A DNA stretch of 64,000 bases from Maratus speciosus (GCA_963932465.1 OZ010788.1:201626559-201690558), one strand, 5' to 3'. Counted from the first letter of the stretch, positions 1 through 13,102 are shown. The notes: a model not told the origin generated them from the letters alone. Made by a program: numbers and translations.

Positions 1-773
1 CAGTTAAAATAGAGCAACTGGCAGTGAGCCCAATTAGAAAAGATTACTTAATAGGATTAAAAATTCCCGCATTAGAGAACGAATCGTAACTGCTAAGGAA
101 GCATGCATAAGTGAGTTAAAAGATATTTGTCACGAAAGATGAAATACATAACACAAAATATATGATGTGCTTCCATGATCGTAAAGAGTTCTTGATTTCT
201 CTATCAAAAGCTTCCGAATTGGCGAAAAAATGGACAAGTAAATTAAATTATGAATCACAGTAACATGATGCAACGTTTAACATGGAAGTAATACGGTAAA
301 TACTGCATGCTAGAGGCAGCTAGTACTTTAATATAAAAAGAAATAAAGTATAAATTTGTAAAGCTCAATAAAATAAGTTTAGGTATTTTTATGTTAGCCA
401 GGCGCAAGTGGCAAATCGCCAAATAATGTTCCCAACTCCATTGTTTATATTGCATTCATTTCATTTATAGATATATACTTTTCAGTCATCTCATTTAAAA
501 TAGATGCATTCCCCTCATTTTATTTAATAGAATATTTAACATAGAAATAAATAAATAAGAAATAATAACATAAACCAAAATATTTTATTTGAAAATCAAA
601 ACATTGTTTCTAATTTAAACATGTGAAAAATGAAAACTGCTATTGGCGAAAAAACAAAAGGCTAATGAGGAGATTTGCTCCCGGCTAACATAAAAGTACT
701 GAAATTTAAGTTTTTTCATATTAATATAGTTTAGAATAACAAACTTGAAAAAACATACAAAAAGTAGTGATAT
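1..773. other. Downstream flank of PDCD5 with a small inverted-repeat element
   Basis: No gene seen. At about 387-695 a short element is bounded by inverted copies of TTTATGTTAGCC. The same terminus recurs near 31007-31035, so this is a repeat family present at least twice. Confidence 0.5.
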
Positions 774-1716
774 CCCAACAAAACGTTTTCGGTAAAAAAA
801 AAAAGCGCCAAGTTCTCCTTAATGTTTCGGCCAGAAAAAGTAGTGATATCTGATGTTCGCACAAGTTAAAAGCCAAACATCCCAAATCTTTCATTGAAAA
901 TGGCTTCCTGCGACTTGGCTGTTAATGCCTTCGTGAGAGTTTTTCAATTTTTAAAATATGTACAAATGAGCTACATGCCATTTTTTGATTATTTTAGGCA
1001 TTTTGTGACACAGAATACAGAAATAAAATACACATTTGAAAAAAGCATTTAAACAACTTCAGTCTATTTAAATGCTTAGAAGTCAAAAATAACAAAATAC
1101 TTGTATTCAGGAGATAATATCCCTAATTGCTAAAACATAATTAATATCAACTTTTAACAGTTTATAAATCGTATACCTCTTAATGTTTGCAAATAAACTA
1201 TAATAAATGTTCAAACGAAAAAAATCTCTTTCGTCAATACACAAGATTTCAATATTATACAATAAAATATAATGTAACATATTGTGAGATTTGAAGTAAG
1301 TAAATTTTGTTTTATTTCTTGGGTTTTACGTTAATGACTTTAGCTTTAGACCGTACAAAATGGCAATTAAACCACAAGTGGACTAAATGATCTGTAATCA
1401 AAACTCATGTTTGTTGAAACTGAATGTTAGTTATCAGAAATCTTTTACTTATAATGTCTTTATGTGAATTTGCCTCTTTGCATTCTAATATTACTTTTAA
1501 TATTTAAATAATTCATAAATGCGTAATTTCCAATCATTAATTTTGAAATGCTGTAGAAGGCATTAACGGCCAAGTCGCAGGAAGCCATTTTCAATGAAAG
1601 ATTTGGGATGTTTGGCTTTTAACTTGTGCTAACATCAGATATCACTACTTTTTCTGGCCAAAACATTAAGGAGATCTTGGCGCTTTTTTTTTTTTTACCG
1701 AAAATTTTTTGTTGGG
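774..1716. mobile_element. 943-bp element with about 160-bp terminal inverted repeats
   Basis: The arms at 774-935 and 1557-1716 are inverted copies, starting CCCAACAAAA and ending TTTTGTTGGG, with few mismatches. Both arms include a poly(A)/poly(T) stretch next to AGCGCCAAG. There is no coding sequence in the 620-bp centre. Non-autonomous DNA transposon; superfamily not assigned because no clear target duplication is visible. Confidence 0.75.
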
Positions 1717-3283
1717 ATTCTAATATTTTGATTTTTTCTAAGTGTGAATAATTATTTTAATTTTTGTATTATTTCCTTTAATTTTCATGCTAAAAGATTC
1801 TACAAACTATGTAGATTCTTGCAATATTAAGTTTTATCCTGTATTTCTTTTTGTATAAGCGATACATAAAAAACCTTTTTTCATAATTGCTTTTTTTCTA
1901 TTATTCTAATTTTTTTACTTGAGTTTTTAATCAAACTACATGCTTAAACACTGAAATAAACAGAATCAAAATGGCTGCTGTAAATTGCAAAAACTTTGAC
2001 AATTTCTTTGGCTAATTAAGTTCTGAAATGTGGCTAATACCTTATTGCTTTTAATAAATTTCAAAACTTTATTTGAATATGCAATTGATATTCTTCATAT
2101 AAAAATGCTTTTTTGGTGGTGGTGTGCAATCTAATGAAATATATTAAATATAAAACAATCTATTGGAGTTAGCAATAAGAAAAAAAAAGTTTTTCACCTA
2201 TGTTCTGTAACCAAAGCCACATATAAAATACTATACTTTAAGTACTTTATACACCAAACCCACCTTGAGACTTTATCAAAAAACACATAAACAATACCAA
2301 TGCAGTATTGAAAAGTTTTTCTGGGCTGTACTGGGTGGAAAAAGTAGCTCCCTTTTTTCTTAGTTTTAAGATTTCAGCTAATTTTATTCGAAAACATGAA
2401 GCTGAAATTCAAAGAATCTAATTAGATAAGATTAATTCCCAGTTTTCATTAGTACTGAATTTGAATGAGAATTTCACCAAATTAGTCACCTATAGCCAAG
2501 TTGGCTTCATTTACGGCAATTTATTTTTCGTCACCAAATATATTTCGCCAAGCTTTGCGAGAATTGGACACTAGCAAATATGAATATATAACTTTATACT
2601 TATGACAGTTACAAAAATGGTTACAACAATGTAAGATAATTTGCAACAAAACACATTCACTAGAACTCATAAATGAATCCCTTATTTTTAAAAAAATTTC
2701 TTGTCTTGTTTCAAAATGTCAGCCAGTCTAGAATTTCAAACTGCTATATCTTTTATTTGATATATCTTCACTTTTTAAGATAGAGGCAAAACAAAAATGC
2801 ACTGGAATCCTTGTATAAATGCCTAACATTTAAGAAAAAATAAATTTGTATTTCTAATTTTTTTAGTATACTTTTTTTTTTAGTTTGAAATCTTTAAATG
2901 GCCGACATTCTGCGACAAGATGGCAGACCAAGCTGGCCAACAAATTTTGTCAGATAGCTTCTTACTTTTTATAATGAAAGCTACCTAGAACTGTGAGAAG
3001 CTAATATCTATTGTGAAAAGGAATATTGTACAATAACTCAAAAAATACATTTGTGACTATAGTAAAATTTATTTACAGTTGGTTAAAAGAAAGAAAAGAA
3101 AATAACATCAATGAAATGGGAAAAAGGATTTGATAGGGTTAGATTTGAGCAACAAAATAATGATTGCATATGCATATCTATGAAACATTTAGTACAAATC
3201 AGATTTCAAAAAGTATGACAAGAAAGAAACTTGGTAGAAAACACTATTTCACTCAAACAAAATAATTAAACATTTTAAAAATG
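1717..3283. other. AT-rich sequence downstream of PDCD5, no gene seen
   Basis: No long frame, RNA gene or clear repeat boundary recognised between the inverted-repeat element and the PDCD5 polyadenylation signal. Confidence 0.5.
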
Positions 3284-3289
3284 TTTATT
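3284..3289 (-). terminator. Candidate PDCD5 polyadenylation signal
   Basis: AATAAA on the minus strand, about 200 bases downstream of the PDCD5 stop codon. This would give a short 3' UTR (about 3270-3489). In AT-rich DNA such hexamers arise by chance; position is the main support. Confidence 0.5.
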
Positions 3290-3489
3290 AAGCAAAATGC
3301 CTTACATATCATTGAAATATATATTACAATACCAAACAAGTCACTTAGCTGTACAAATTGAATGAAAACAGTTTTAGCAAAATGTCAAGTCTATAATTAA
3401 GAGTTTCGAATGAGAAGCAGATACTTTGTATGGCATATAGGTTGTGTGGATGTGTTGGAGTATGTAAAGGAATTAATAAATTACAAACA

Positions 3490-3537
3490 TCAAAAATCCT
3501 CATCATCAGAATCTAAAGCTGCACGTCTCCTGTCAAA
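3490..3537 (-). CDS. PDCD5: PDCD5 exon 5 (residues 116-130 and stop)
   Basis: Begins after acceptor TTATTTTCAG and encodes FDRRRAALDSDDEDF before a TGA stop at 3492-3490. The basic RRR followed by an acidic C-terminus is the PDCD5 signature (human FNRRKVMDSDEDDDY). The five exons give 393 bp including the stop, 130 residues against 125 in human, with phases that join cleanly (0, 1, 0, 0). Confidence 0.92.
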   Translation of the reverse strand, partial: FDRRRAALDSDDEDF

Positions 3538-5063
3538 CTGAAAATAAAAGACAAAATTAGAAACAAATATATTTTTTAAATACAATAACAAAAAATTCGA
3601 GCTAAAGAAATAAATACTGTGTATCTAGAAAGCAAACACTTTATTTTGCATACATAATTAACTTAATACCTTTAATTATGTATGCAAAATTCAGTTTTAA
3701 CAATTTAAGATAACCCTCATTAAATATCTATCATAAAACAAAAGCATGTCTTTGTCTATGCATAACACTGACGTCATATTGACAGTGACAACTTATCCAT
3801 AAATTTTTCTTTTACTAAATTTTTTTAAACTTCTAAACAACGCAAAATTTCAATTTTCACACGGTCAGATGCAGGGGGGGGGGGGGGGGGGGAGAGAGAT
3901 TTTAGAGCAATAATAATTTTCAGATATATAAATAATTTTAATAATAAAAAATTATAATAATAGAAAAAATAATAAATATATAAAAATAATAAATAAATAT
4001 AGAAAATAATAATTTTCAGAGCAATAATTACTTATTCATTTATTTAGGATTGTTAAAATTAAATTATTTTAAATATAATTTTTAAGAGATGTACAAAAAC
4101 ATTCATACAAATGTATAAAAGTGGGGAATCGCATAAATCTAAGGGAATTTTCAGATGAGGTGAATGAATTTTTAGACAGTCTTAAATTACTGCAGGCAAT
4201 AAAAAATTTATAAATTTTTACATATTTCTCTTCTTTGGCCACATTCCATATTTTTTCAAATTGCTGTGATATAAAACATACCACAAAGTTCTATCTTACA
4301 TTAAAGTATTTACTGCGGCATATATTTCTTAATTTGATACAAATGTTAATACAACAATGCAATGTAATAATGACTTATTTCTGCAGATCGCATAAATTTT
4401 GACATAACTTTCAACTGTGTATGGCTGTCATTTTACTGGTTGGTAAAAACAAATATCTCGCAAGTGAGATATAAAAAAAATTCTCAACCTCTTCAATTGT
4501 ATATTCTAAGAAAAAAAAGTTGCCAAAATAGCTTAGCCTTTTTTAAACATTAAGTTATATCAACTTCTACATACAAAGTAAAATTTGTAAATCTTGAATA
4601 AATTTATTGTTTTAGAACAGTGGTTCTTAACCTGGGATATGCATATCCCTGGAGTACTTGATCAGTTGGGAGTAAGAGAAATTAATACTGATAAATGGCA
4701 GAAAATACAAACAATTAAGAATTAAAATGAAAATACGCAAAAACAGTAGTCTCTTTGTTCACAATGAAAACCATACAAAAGTCAAATAGGCTTTATGCAA
4801 AATGAGGTGAAAGTTCTGTAGCAGAATTCTTAAATTGTGGTCCTCGTACCCAAGCAATCTGCAACACATTTTTAGATCTGTGAAGGTATCATAGAATTTT
4901 TTTGGGTTTATCTAAACCTGAAAGCAGTGAAATGAAAGGAAAAACTAAGAATACTATTAAAAAATATAGTATCATTAGTTTATATATAGTAAAACCTGTG
5001 AAAATGAAAACCTATCTATAACAGGATCCTGCGTTAAAAGAAAAAAAAAAATCATGGTTCCAA
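3538..5063. other. PDCD5 intron 4, 3' part before the piggyBac
   Basis: Intronic AT-rich sequence with a 19-base G run (3874-3892) followed by GA repeats and an AT-rich stretch around 3900-4020. No coding sequence supported. Confidence 0.5.
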
Positions 5064-5067
5064 TTAA

Positions 5068-7612
5068 CCCATTAATGTCGGTTGGTACAAAAATCTACCA
5101 AACCGAATTAATTTTATTATTCATCTCTAGAAGGCACTAGCTTTCAAACAATGATGCACATCTTTAATAAACACAAATAAGAATAAAAATAGAATTCCCG
5201 CATTTTTGTGTAAAATGAGCATAGTAGTAGGTGAAAAAACTGAGTGAACATGAAATCAATCAGTATGCATCTACCTTCAAAAGGAAAAAGGTAAGTTATG
5301 CAAATTTTTTTTGAAATTTTAATAATGTTTTTAAATGGAATCACAATTGTAATAGTGTACTTTATACAATTATGCTATTTAAACATAGTTTTACTTTTGT
5401 TTTGTTTCGTATACGCGCTTTTACTTTTAATGGTAGAAAATTGTACCAACCGGCAAATATGTAGTCTCAATCTTACTTAGGGCAACGAGAAAATAAAAAA
5501 TAGCATTCTTTGTGTAATCGCTCCTGGTATTTATAATATGTATCTGATGGAGCTTCGGAATGGGTAATTACGTAACAACATATCTATAAATAGCTCAGTC
5601 ACCCCATTAGCAGGAGGGGAGGGGGGAGTGGAAGAAAAAACATTTATGTGGATAATTTGTGAAATAAAACTGTTGAAAGGGAAAATACTTTTCCCATTTC
5701 AGAAAAGAATGTTCGACTTGAAATGGAAATTGATTTGAGTCATGAAACAGTAAATAATGAATATAGATCATCATGGAATTAGATTCAAATGTTTGTTCTG
5801 TTTCTACGAAAGATAAACTGAAATAATTTAGAGCAGTAAAACATAAAATCTCCACTTCAAGTTTGCAGAAATTTCTGACAACAGAACTCATTGATCACAT
5901 TGTTGAACAGACTTTGCTGTATGCTTCCCAGAAAAATGATTGCTTAGAATTTCTCACAAATATTCTCTGCCTTCAATGGAATTTCATTAGTGTCTGGATA
6001 TAACAAATTACCTAACAGGAGACTATTAGGCTCTTTCAACTGACATGCACAACGATTTAATTTCACAGTCGTTGAGAAGAGATACTTTTGATGTGATTTT
6101 GAGATCAGAGCATTTTGCAAATAACATGGAAATGAATGATGATAGATTATATAAAGTCCGCCCCTTTTTGTGCACTTCAACACAGCATGCAACGATTTAG
6201 ACATCCCAGAATATCTCGGTGTAGATGAGTCTATAGTCTCGTATTATGGACACCATGGACTTAAACAGTCTATAAGAGGAAAACAGATTCGATTTGGTTA
6301 CAAACTTTGGGAATTATCCTCCTCAGATGGACTTCATGCATGCGAACCTTATTGTGGTGCATCAAAGAACTTTCCCGATACTGGTTTAGGAGCTGATGCT
6401 GTCCTTGGATTATTAGAAAAATGCAAAATACCAGACGGAACTCATGTCGTCATGAACAATTTTTTTACTGGTATTCCCTTACTAGAAGAACTGTCTAAAA
6501 GGGGTATTGTGGTGACTGGTACATTGTGAGAGAAAGACAATTGAATGCTCCATTGAGTCCCAGAAATATAATGAAAAAACACCCAGAGGAAGATATTAAC
6601 ATGCTTGAAATAAAGATATTGTTATTGTGAAATGGAATGACAATACAGTAGTAGCGGTTGCATGCAATAAAGTATGCACAACATTATGTGAATCAACTAG
6701 TAGATGGAGTGCTCCTGAAAAAAGAAAATATTAGTTCCTATGCCACAGCAATTGAAAACTTATAACAAACACATGGGAGATGTGGACCTTTTTGATCGAT
6801 CGTTGCAAAATCGTTAAAAAACAATTGTGGTGGTCACTTTTTTCATGGATACTTAGTGCAACCATTGTAAATGGATAACGAGTGTACAGAAATCTCGGCA
6901 ACAATATTTCACTACTTGATTTCACCCGACAATGCGCAAAAGAACTATTAGGAAGCTACGGTAAATAACCTAGTGGCACTGGTAAACCACTTACAATAAC
7001 GCATAAAGCTAAAAATGAACAAAGATTTAACCAAAGAAACCATTGGATAGCAAATCAGAGCAGAAACATGCCCCAAGTAAAAAGTGTAGCGGAAGAACTG
7101 GTTATAAGTGCAAAAAGTGTAATCAACCCCTTCATCCCGAATGCCATAAAAATTATGTTGATTCTAATGCATAAATATTCAGTTTAATAAAAATATGATA
7201 ATATTTTAAAATCTTTTTTTCTAAGTTTCAGAATTTGTAAATTATATATTTTACAAAATTGTATTTTGCGAATTGAATTGCAATTAAATTTTTTAAATGT
7301 AATTTTAATTTTTAAAAACCTTTATTATTACAAGTGTAAATATTATTTTACTAGTATGTAAATTTGAAATCCATTATAATTATTCGTATTATTATTGCAA
7401 TCAAACAATAAATTCAAAATTTGCAAAAAAAAAGTAATTTCATACTACACAAACGCCGGTTGGTACAAAAATCTACCATTAAAAATAACTTAGTAAATAA
7501 ATACAAAGGGATAAATAAAATTTAAGTACGATGAACTTAATAGACACAGAATGAACAAATATGAACAAAAATTTCAAAATTGATCGAGTATTTCGAAGTC
7601 AGCATTAATGGG
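5068..7612 (+). mobile_element. piggyBac-like transposon between TTAA sites
   Basis: The element is bounded by TTAA at 5064-5067 and 7613-7616, with inverted termini CCCATTAATG / CATTAATGGG, the exact piggyBac insertion pattern. The motif GGTTGGTACA-N-AATCTACC occurs just inside both ends (about 5080 and 7456) and inverted at about 5431-5453, which suggests subterminal transposase-binding sites. Length 2545 bp, normal for the superfamily. It sits in PDCD5 intron 4 in the opposite orientation to the gene. Confidence 0.92.
5850..7174 (+). pseudogene. piggyBac transposase pseudogene (DDE_Tnp_1_7)
   Basis: The longest intact piece (6170-6529, 119 residues) contains DESIVSYYGHHGLKQSIRGK and IRFGYKLW, diagnostic of piggyBac transposase. 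Upstream, in other frames, are a NELIDHIVEQTLLYA-like segment (about 5882-5930) and a segment ending in DRLYKVRPF. Downstream are VPMPQQLKTYNKHMGDVDLFD (spread over about 6736-6798) and a C-terminal cysteine-rich piece CSGRTGYKCKKCNQPLHPEC (about 7085-7144). Frameshifts and stops separate these parts. The usual catalytic Asp in the FDNFFTS motif is Asn here (VVMNNFFTG). The copy is dead by both frame and active site. Confidence 0.9.
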
Positions 7613-7616
7613 TTAA

Positions 7617-8556
7617 AAAATATATCATGCAATTATATTTTCTGAGGCAGAAAACAGTACAAAATGGAAATTTTTTCCAGTTTGCAGCAATTCCATCTTA
7701 GCAAGTTCAACTGTATATCTATTAGTTTATGTATCGAGTTTTAAATATTCTAAAGAAACGGTAATTGCAATCTTAAATCCTTGAGGTTTGTGAATACAAG
7801 GGAAATTTTAAAAAAAGGAGTCTGTGGTAACTACGAATTAAAAAAAAAAGAAAAATGCAATTTAACAAATTACAATGACTATTTGGATAATGATTTTTTC
7901 AAAGACATAAAAAATAGCACGCAGTTGATCATACATTACGTATGCCATGATTTAAACATTAATAGTGTTATTACATGTAAAAATTGCAAGCAACAGAAAT
8001 CGCCTGCGACTGGAACGTATTATCCATCTGAAACTTACGTATTATCCAAGCATTTCATTGGCTGTCCGAGAAAAGGCTTTTCCATCAGCTGGTCATACAT
8101 TACGTACGCCATGGATTAAACATTAATATTCCTGGGCCAATTTTAAATGAAATTTATTTCTTAAACTTCTAAACATCCCACAATATTACTTTTTATATCA
8201 TCAAATAGAGAAAAAAATGTACTTTTAAATGCAATTTGTTTGAAAGCTGTATCTCAATGTTTCTGAGTTATTAATTTTTTTTTGGTGGTTTTTATTACTT
8301 TTTTGTCATAGACAATTGTGCATCATGTGCATTTTAAGACAATATATGGTTAAAATTATTTTAAAGCTTTTTTACTTTTTTAATGTTTATTATTAAAAAA
8401 TTAATGGCAAAATGTAAGATAAAAATAAAAGTCTATAATTGCTCATAAGTTAACTTCAATCATTTGATTATTTAGCAAACCAAAATTGTTCAATAAAACA
8501 ATATATTTTTTTGTGAGAAGATATGCGTTAGATGTTGGTTTATAAGGGAAGAGGTA
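7617..8556. other. PDCD5 intron 4 spacer with a short internal duplication
   Basis: An open frame at 7781-8119 (112 codons) has no recognised family. It contains two near-identical 45-bp pieces about 165 bp apart (near 7926 and 8091, both with CATACATTACGTA). I do not call it a gene. Confidence 0.4.
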
Positions 8557-10049
8557 CATTATATGGCCAAAAATCACTGTGCACTTTCGATTTTAATAGG
8601 TTTACCACATAAATACTAGACTAATTCTTCTGGAACTTCAGGAATATAAAGAACATGTTTCAGCTCATATTTTTCAATGAAGATTTGATCGCAAAAGCAA
8701 TTAATGGACCAACAATGAATTGAAGAAAAAAATAATATTGAGATTACCCTGTAAAATAAAATGCACAAAATGATCTGTCGCTGCAGCATATGATTGTGTG
8801 GATATTGTACAACATTTGTGTAATAATAGCACATACGTTCATGCAGATACAATAAAAAATTCAAGCAATTTTTGCATATTTTTTGTTTATAGCAGCCAGG
8901 CTTTTCAACAAAATTTAATGCCATTTTCAGAAAATTTGACAATATAATAGAAACAAAACAGTACAATTAAAATACAAATATATTAAGCATTTAATGAAAT
9001 ATGAGCAGTTGTATGAAATAATTTTTACCTGTACAAGCACAAACTATACCAAAGATTTTTTTGTGATTTGGAAGTCAACTCTATAGAGCAAGTTATATAA
9101 AAAGTCCAGTCGAAAAGCATGGAAATTACTAAAAATACCAGCGATAGAATGTGCTATATTTTCATTCGAAAAGTAGCCAGATAAGGGATTTTCCAAAAAT
9201 TGTCATTTTTTATTAACAGACTTCCAACAAAGGAGTTAGTATATTATTTCAGTGTACAACTTTGGAACTGATGCTTCTATTTTGATTTATTTTTCTGTTG
9301 GAATAGGCTTGTTTTGGTGGTTTTCCAAGATCTAAAGCATGAATAAAAAATGGAAATCAAAAAATGACAATATATGGAAAATCCAATATCATCCAGCTAT
9401 TTTTTGAAAGCAACTGAAATTCAGGTCACTCTGTTTCTGATATCTTTCTGAATTTTCACAATATCCATCTGGTCTTTCTATATGTGTTGCTGTATAGAGT
9501 TGACTACCAAATCATGAAAAAAAAAAACATTTGGCATCATGCACAGTTAAAAAATATTTTATACAAATATTCATATTCCATCAAATATTTTACATATTTA
9601 TATTATAATTTGAGTATATTGTCTCTAATGTACTTTTTCAAGTTTTCTGAAAATGGAATTGAATTTGGTTAAAAACTCAGCATGTTATAAACATAAAAAC
9701 CTGCAAAAATTTCTTGAGTTTTTTAAAGAAACCTTTATATTGTCATGAATATGCATGCAATTCTTGCACAAAATGAAAAAAAATGTTGAATATAAGATCA
9801 TCATAGTCATGTTCTGAAGCTACAATCATTTCAATAATTTTATTTTACATGGTGGTCCCAAATATTTCCCCCCTTCAATTTGTTGCTGGTCCTTTAATTG
9901 CCTTCAAGAACAAAATTTCACTGTAAAATACGAATTCCAACATGTTCTTTATATTCCAGAAATTCCAGACAAATTCGTCTATCATTTCTCTAGATATTTG
10001 ACAAAATGCCTAAAATCGAAAGTGCCCAGTGATTTTTGGTCATATAGTG
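8557..10049. mobile_element. 1.5-kb fold-back (long inverted repeat) Tc1/mariner-like element
   Basis: Ends CATTATATGGCCAAAAATCA and, inverted, CACTATATGACCAAAAATCA are typical Tc1-like termini, with TA before the left end. Similarity continues inward almost to the centre: for example a TTCAAGCAATTTTTGCA block at about 8857 pairs with its inverse near 9700, and GATTTGGAAGTCAACTC near 9065 pairs with its inverse near 9500. Each arm is about 700 bp and diverged. No intact transposase. Confidence 0.75.
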
Positions 10050-10203
10050 TGTTTATAAATGAGAAACCTAAACAGGACATACAGAAGAGAAAAAAGATTG
10101 GGAATTGTCGCTTTCAAAGAAATCTTTCAACAGTAATAAAATATAAAGTATTCAGAAATTAGCATGGAAAAAAAAAAAATCAGAGTACATAAGTTAAACT
10201 CAC

Positions 10204-10278
10204 TGTAACAGTAGGAGTACTTTTCTGGAATCGTTTATTAACTTCTTCAAGAAGGCGTACAAATTCCTTATCCTCAAG
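10204..10278 (-). CDS. PDCD5: PDCD5 exon 4 (residues 91-115)
   Basis: Twenty-five complete codons between acceptor TTTTTCAG and donor GTGAGT. The translation LEDKEFVRLLEEVNKRFQKS then TPTVT matches the C-terminal helix of PDCD5 (human SEQGLIEILKKVSQQTEKTT). Phase 0 at both ends. Intron 4 downstream is about 6.7 kb and contains a piggyBac and a fold-back element. Confidence 0.93.
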
Positions 10279-10560
10279 CTGAAAAAGACAGACAAATTAG
10301 GCAACTTCCAAATAAAAAAAGATGCATGCACAAAATCTCAGTAATAAGATACTAAAAAATATTAACTAAATAAATACCCTTCATGAACAAAACCATTATT
10401 CACTAAAGATACATCTGAATGATGACTACTACAATGTTATAACACATAACTTATTAAAAAAATTATTGAACACACATTTTGAAATAATTAATGTGTTCCA
10501 AAAGCATCAAAATTTAAGTAAAAGAAAACCAATAAAAATATGAATCTAAATGTTTTCATT

Positions 10561-10694
10561 AGGCTAATGTCAGACGAACGTCTTTTTGCACGCTTTTTTC
10601 CCTATATATCATCTCTACATAATGCCGCTAGCCTTGTGTAGGGATGATATGTAGGGGAAAAAGCATGCAAAAAAATGTTCGTCTGACATTAGCC
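10561..10694. mobile_element. 134-bp hairpin MITE with TTA duplication
   Basis: The inverted ends GGCTAATGTCAGACGAAC are perfect and arms of about 60 bp cover nearly the whole element. It is flanked on both sides by TTA, which fits the 3-bp duplication of PIF/Harbinger elements. It lies in PDCD5 intron 3, about 280 bp from exon 4. Confidence 0.75.
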
Positions 10695-10927
10695 TTAGAC
10701 TCTCAAGTGTTTGTTCTCTTTCTCAACTACATATACTGCTTTAATAAGATATGTAAGTAAAATCCACAAATGCAATCAAAGATATCTGACTTTAGAAATC
10801 ATATATTTGGCAAAAACCTACATGTTCCAAATCAAGAAATTTTAGAAGTAATGGTAGACTTGACATTAGTATTGATGAACTATTTGAAAATGTACTGGAC
10901 ATTTGATTAACTTTGTTCCATCTGGAT

Positions 10928-11750
10928 CAGAGGTCACCAACCGGTGGTCCATAGAAAAAGCTGGACATCATTTGGATTTTGTTTATGTGTTATTGATAAT
11001 TGCACTGTATAAATAATAAAATTAGTAATATAAACATAATACTTTAAAAAATTCTTATATATGAAAATTTATGTGATTGGTTTTGAAAATTTGAAATGTA
11101 GCAGACATTTATAATTATGTTAGATTTTTTTTTTATTATTTATCTTCATACAGGCAATTTTAAATCTTTAGTTCTTTCTAAAATATGAATATACATTCCT
11201 TGCTGAAAAACCAATGACAATTTTGATACAGTTTTCAACTACATATTTGTGTGAAAAAAATATTTTGATTCTGTCACAGAAATTAAAACTCGGTACTGGG
11301 ACTCTGCTTGGAATAAAAACGGCCCTCTGTGTTTTAATAACGTCGTTGATGCCATGAACATACGAATTTATTTCAAACAAGTAGGAACAAATATAACAAA
11401 AATGTGCGATACTTATATAGGCTTCAATTATTTTGTAATATTTAAATTACCTTTAATAATTTTGTTGCAATTAAACAAACGCTAAAGATTTTTGTTATGA
11501 TATTATCTTTACTGCGATTAAATAAAACGAAGATTATTAAAAATAGTGATATCCCACAGGTCAAGTTTAACACCACTTAGTTATAACTTTGTTATACTGA
11601 ATATATACATTTCAAATAAATAAAATGGAAACTGTGAAATAATTATTGTACAAATGTATTTATATTATTAAAAAATTCTCATTAGAGTTCCGTGGGATTT
11701 AAAATTATGAATTTAGTGGTCTGTGAGGTTCAAAAGGTTGTCGACCAATG
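10928..11750. mobile_element. hAT-like element, 8-bp TSD ATCTGGAT
   Basis: Termini CAGAGGTCACCAACC and (inverted) CATTGGTCGACAACC, with ATCTGGAT on both sides (10920-10927, 11751-11758). The 8-bp duplication plus CAG-type ends is the hAT signature. No transposase recognised; non-autonomous. Confidence 0.87.
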
Positions 11751-11952
11751 ATCTGGATCATCAACATTAATGCTTAAATATCCTACAAAATTTAATCTTA
11801 ATGTTGACAGCATAATAGAAATAGATTTAGAGACAGATCTCTTGCATTCAAAAATCTTTTTAAAATCAGGACATTTCAAACATTTCTTAATGTTTTATTA
11901 TTATTTAAATTTATTGTTTCTATTTAACATTAAAATTTTTACACTATCTATA

Positions 11953-12676
11953 CCAGGGTCGGCGAACCTATGGCATGTGTGCCAAGAGTGGCATGCAACA
12001 TAATATTTTCGGCATGCATTGATTGATGTTCTAAATCATAAAACAGTCAAATTAGACAAAATTCATGAATTTATATTTGCTGAACATTGTCATATCTTTT
12101 GACTAGAAATTGAAATGCAATATATTTAATTCCAATCTAGTTCAATATGGGATGAAATATTTATTAAATCAAAAGAAAATTTGAAAACTATCGAAAAAGA
12201 AAGATTATAAGGCATCATAAACAAAAATGGTGATGATAAAACTAAGCTAACTCAGAATTTAATTCTAAACATGTATAGATTTTTAATGATGCTGATGTTA
12301 GCCATTTTGACTATTTTTTCTTCTACCTATCCCTGAGAATCGTTATTAAAAAAAATAAATTATTAAAACTCAGGTAGAAATTGTTTGACAATTGATTCCA
12401 CTTCAAGTTGCTATCTGTTAAAAGTAACTAAAGAATGAACATGAACCTGATATTAATTATTAACTATAGAAATTGCATTTTTAAAATATAACTCCTGTAT
12501 TTTAATTTTAATAACAAAATTCTAAGTAACTTTGACTCATTTTTTGAGTCATTTGTCTATTGTATATATTTTGAGAACAGAGGGGGGGGGGGGGGGGGGA
12601 GTTCTTGGCACGTTATGGTTACATAAAATAATTTGAAAAAATTTGGCACGTGGATGAGAAAAGGTTCGCCATCCCT
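11953..12676. mobile_element. hAT-like element, GGCATG-rich termini
   Basis: Left end CAGGGTCGGCGAACC, right end inverted AAGGGATGGCGAACC. GGCATGTGTGCC-type subterminal sequence is on the left and TTGGCACGTGG on the right. The TSD is not conserved. Contains an 18-base G run at 12582-12599. Confidence 0.7.
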
Positions 12677-13102
12677 TTACATTTTACATTTAAGAAGTTC
12701 CATGCAAGTTATCTTTGCCACTTTATTTTTACTTCTAACAATTTTAACACAAACTTTACTAATACAGTCCAGCATTATTATAACAAATCTTCAATAGGCA
12801 GAATTTTTTATTTGTTACATCCAGCGTTATGTTATATCTAGTGTACAGTAAATGTGCAAGAAACTGTAAGGGACAAATATTTAGTTTGGTATATCCAGAG
12901 GTTCAATATAACACAGATTTGTTACAACAAGGTCTGACTATATAACATCAGAATATATAAGAACTGTTTATTGAGTCCAAATTCAAACCAATAATATCCT
13001 TATATGAGTATCAGAAGCTTTATTGACACCATTGGCTCATGATAGAAATTTCAATATAAAAAGTGGTATTTTTGTATAGTGTGTCTATTCTAAAAAATAT
13101 AT
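12677..13102. other. PDCD5 intron 3 spacer
   Basis: AT-rich. Some stretches (about 12760-12960) resemble decayed Tigger-type ends (repeated TATAAC/TTGTTACAAC words), too weak to bound. Confidence 0.3.

Noticed and set aside
7781..8119. 112-codon frame with CKNCKQQKSP
   Set aside because: No family recognised and it contains an internal DNA duplication in a different phase; kept as non-coding.
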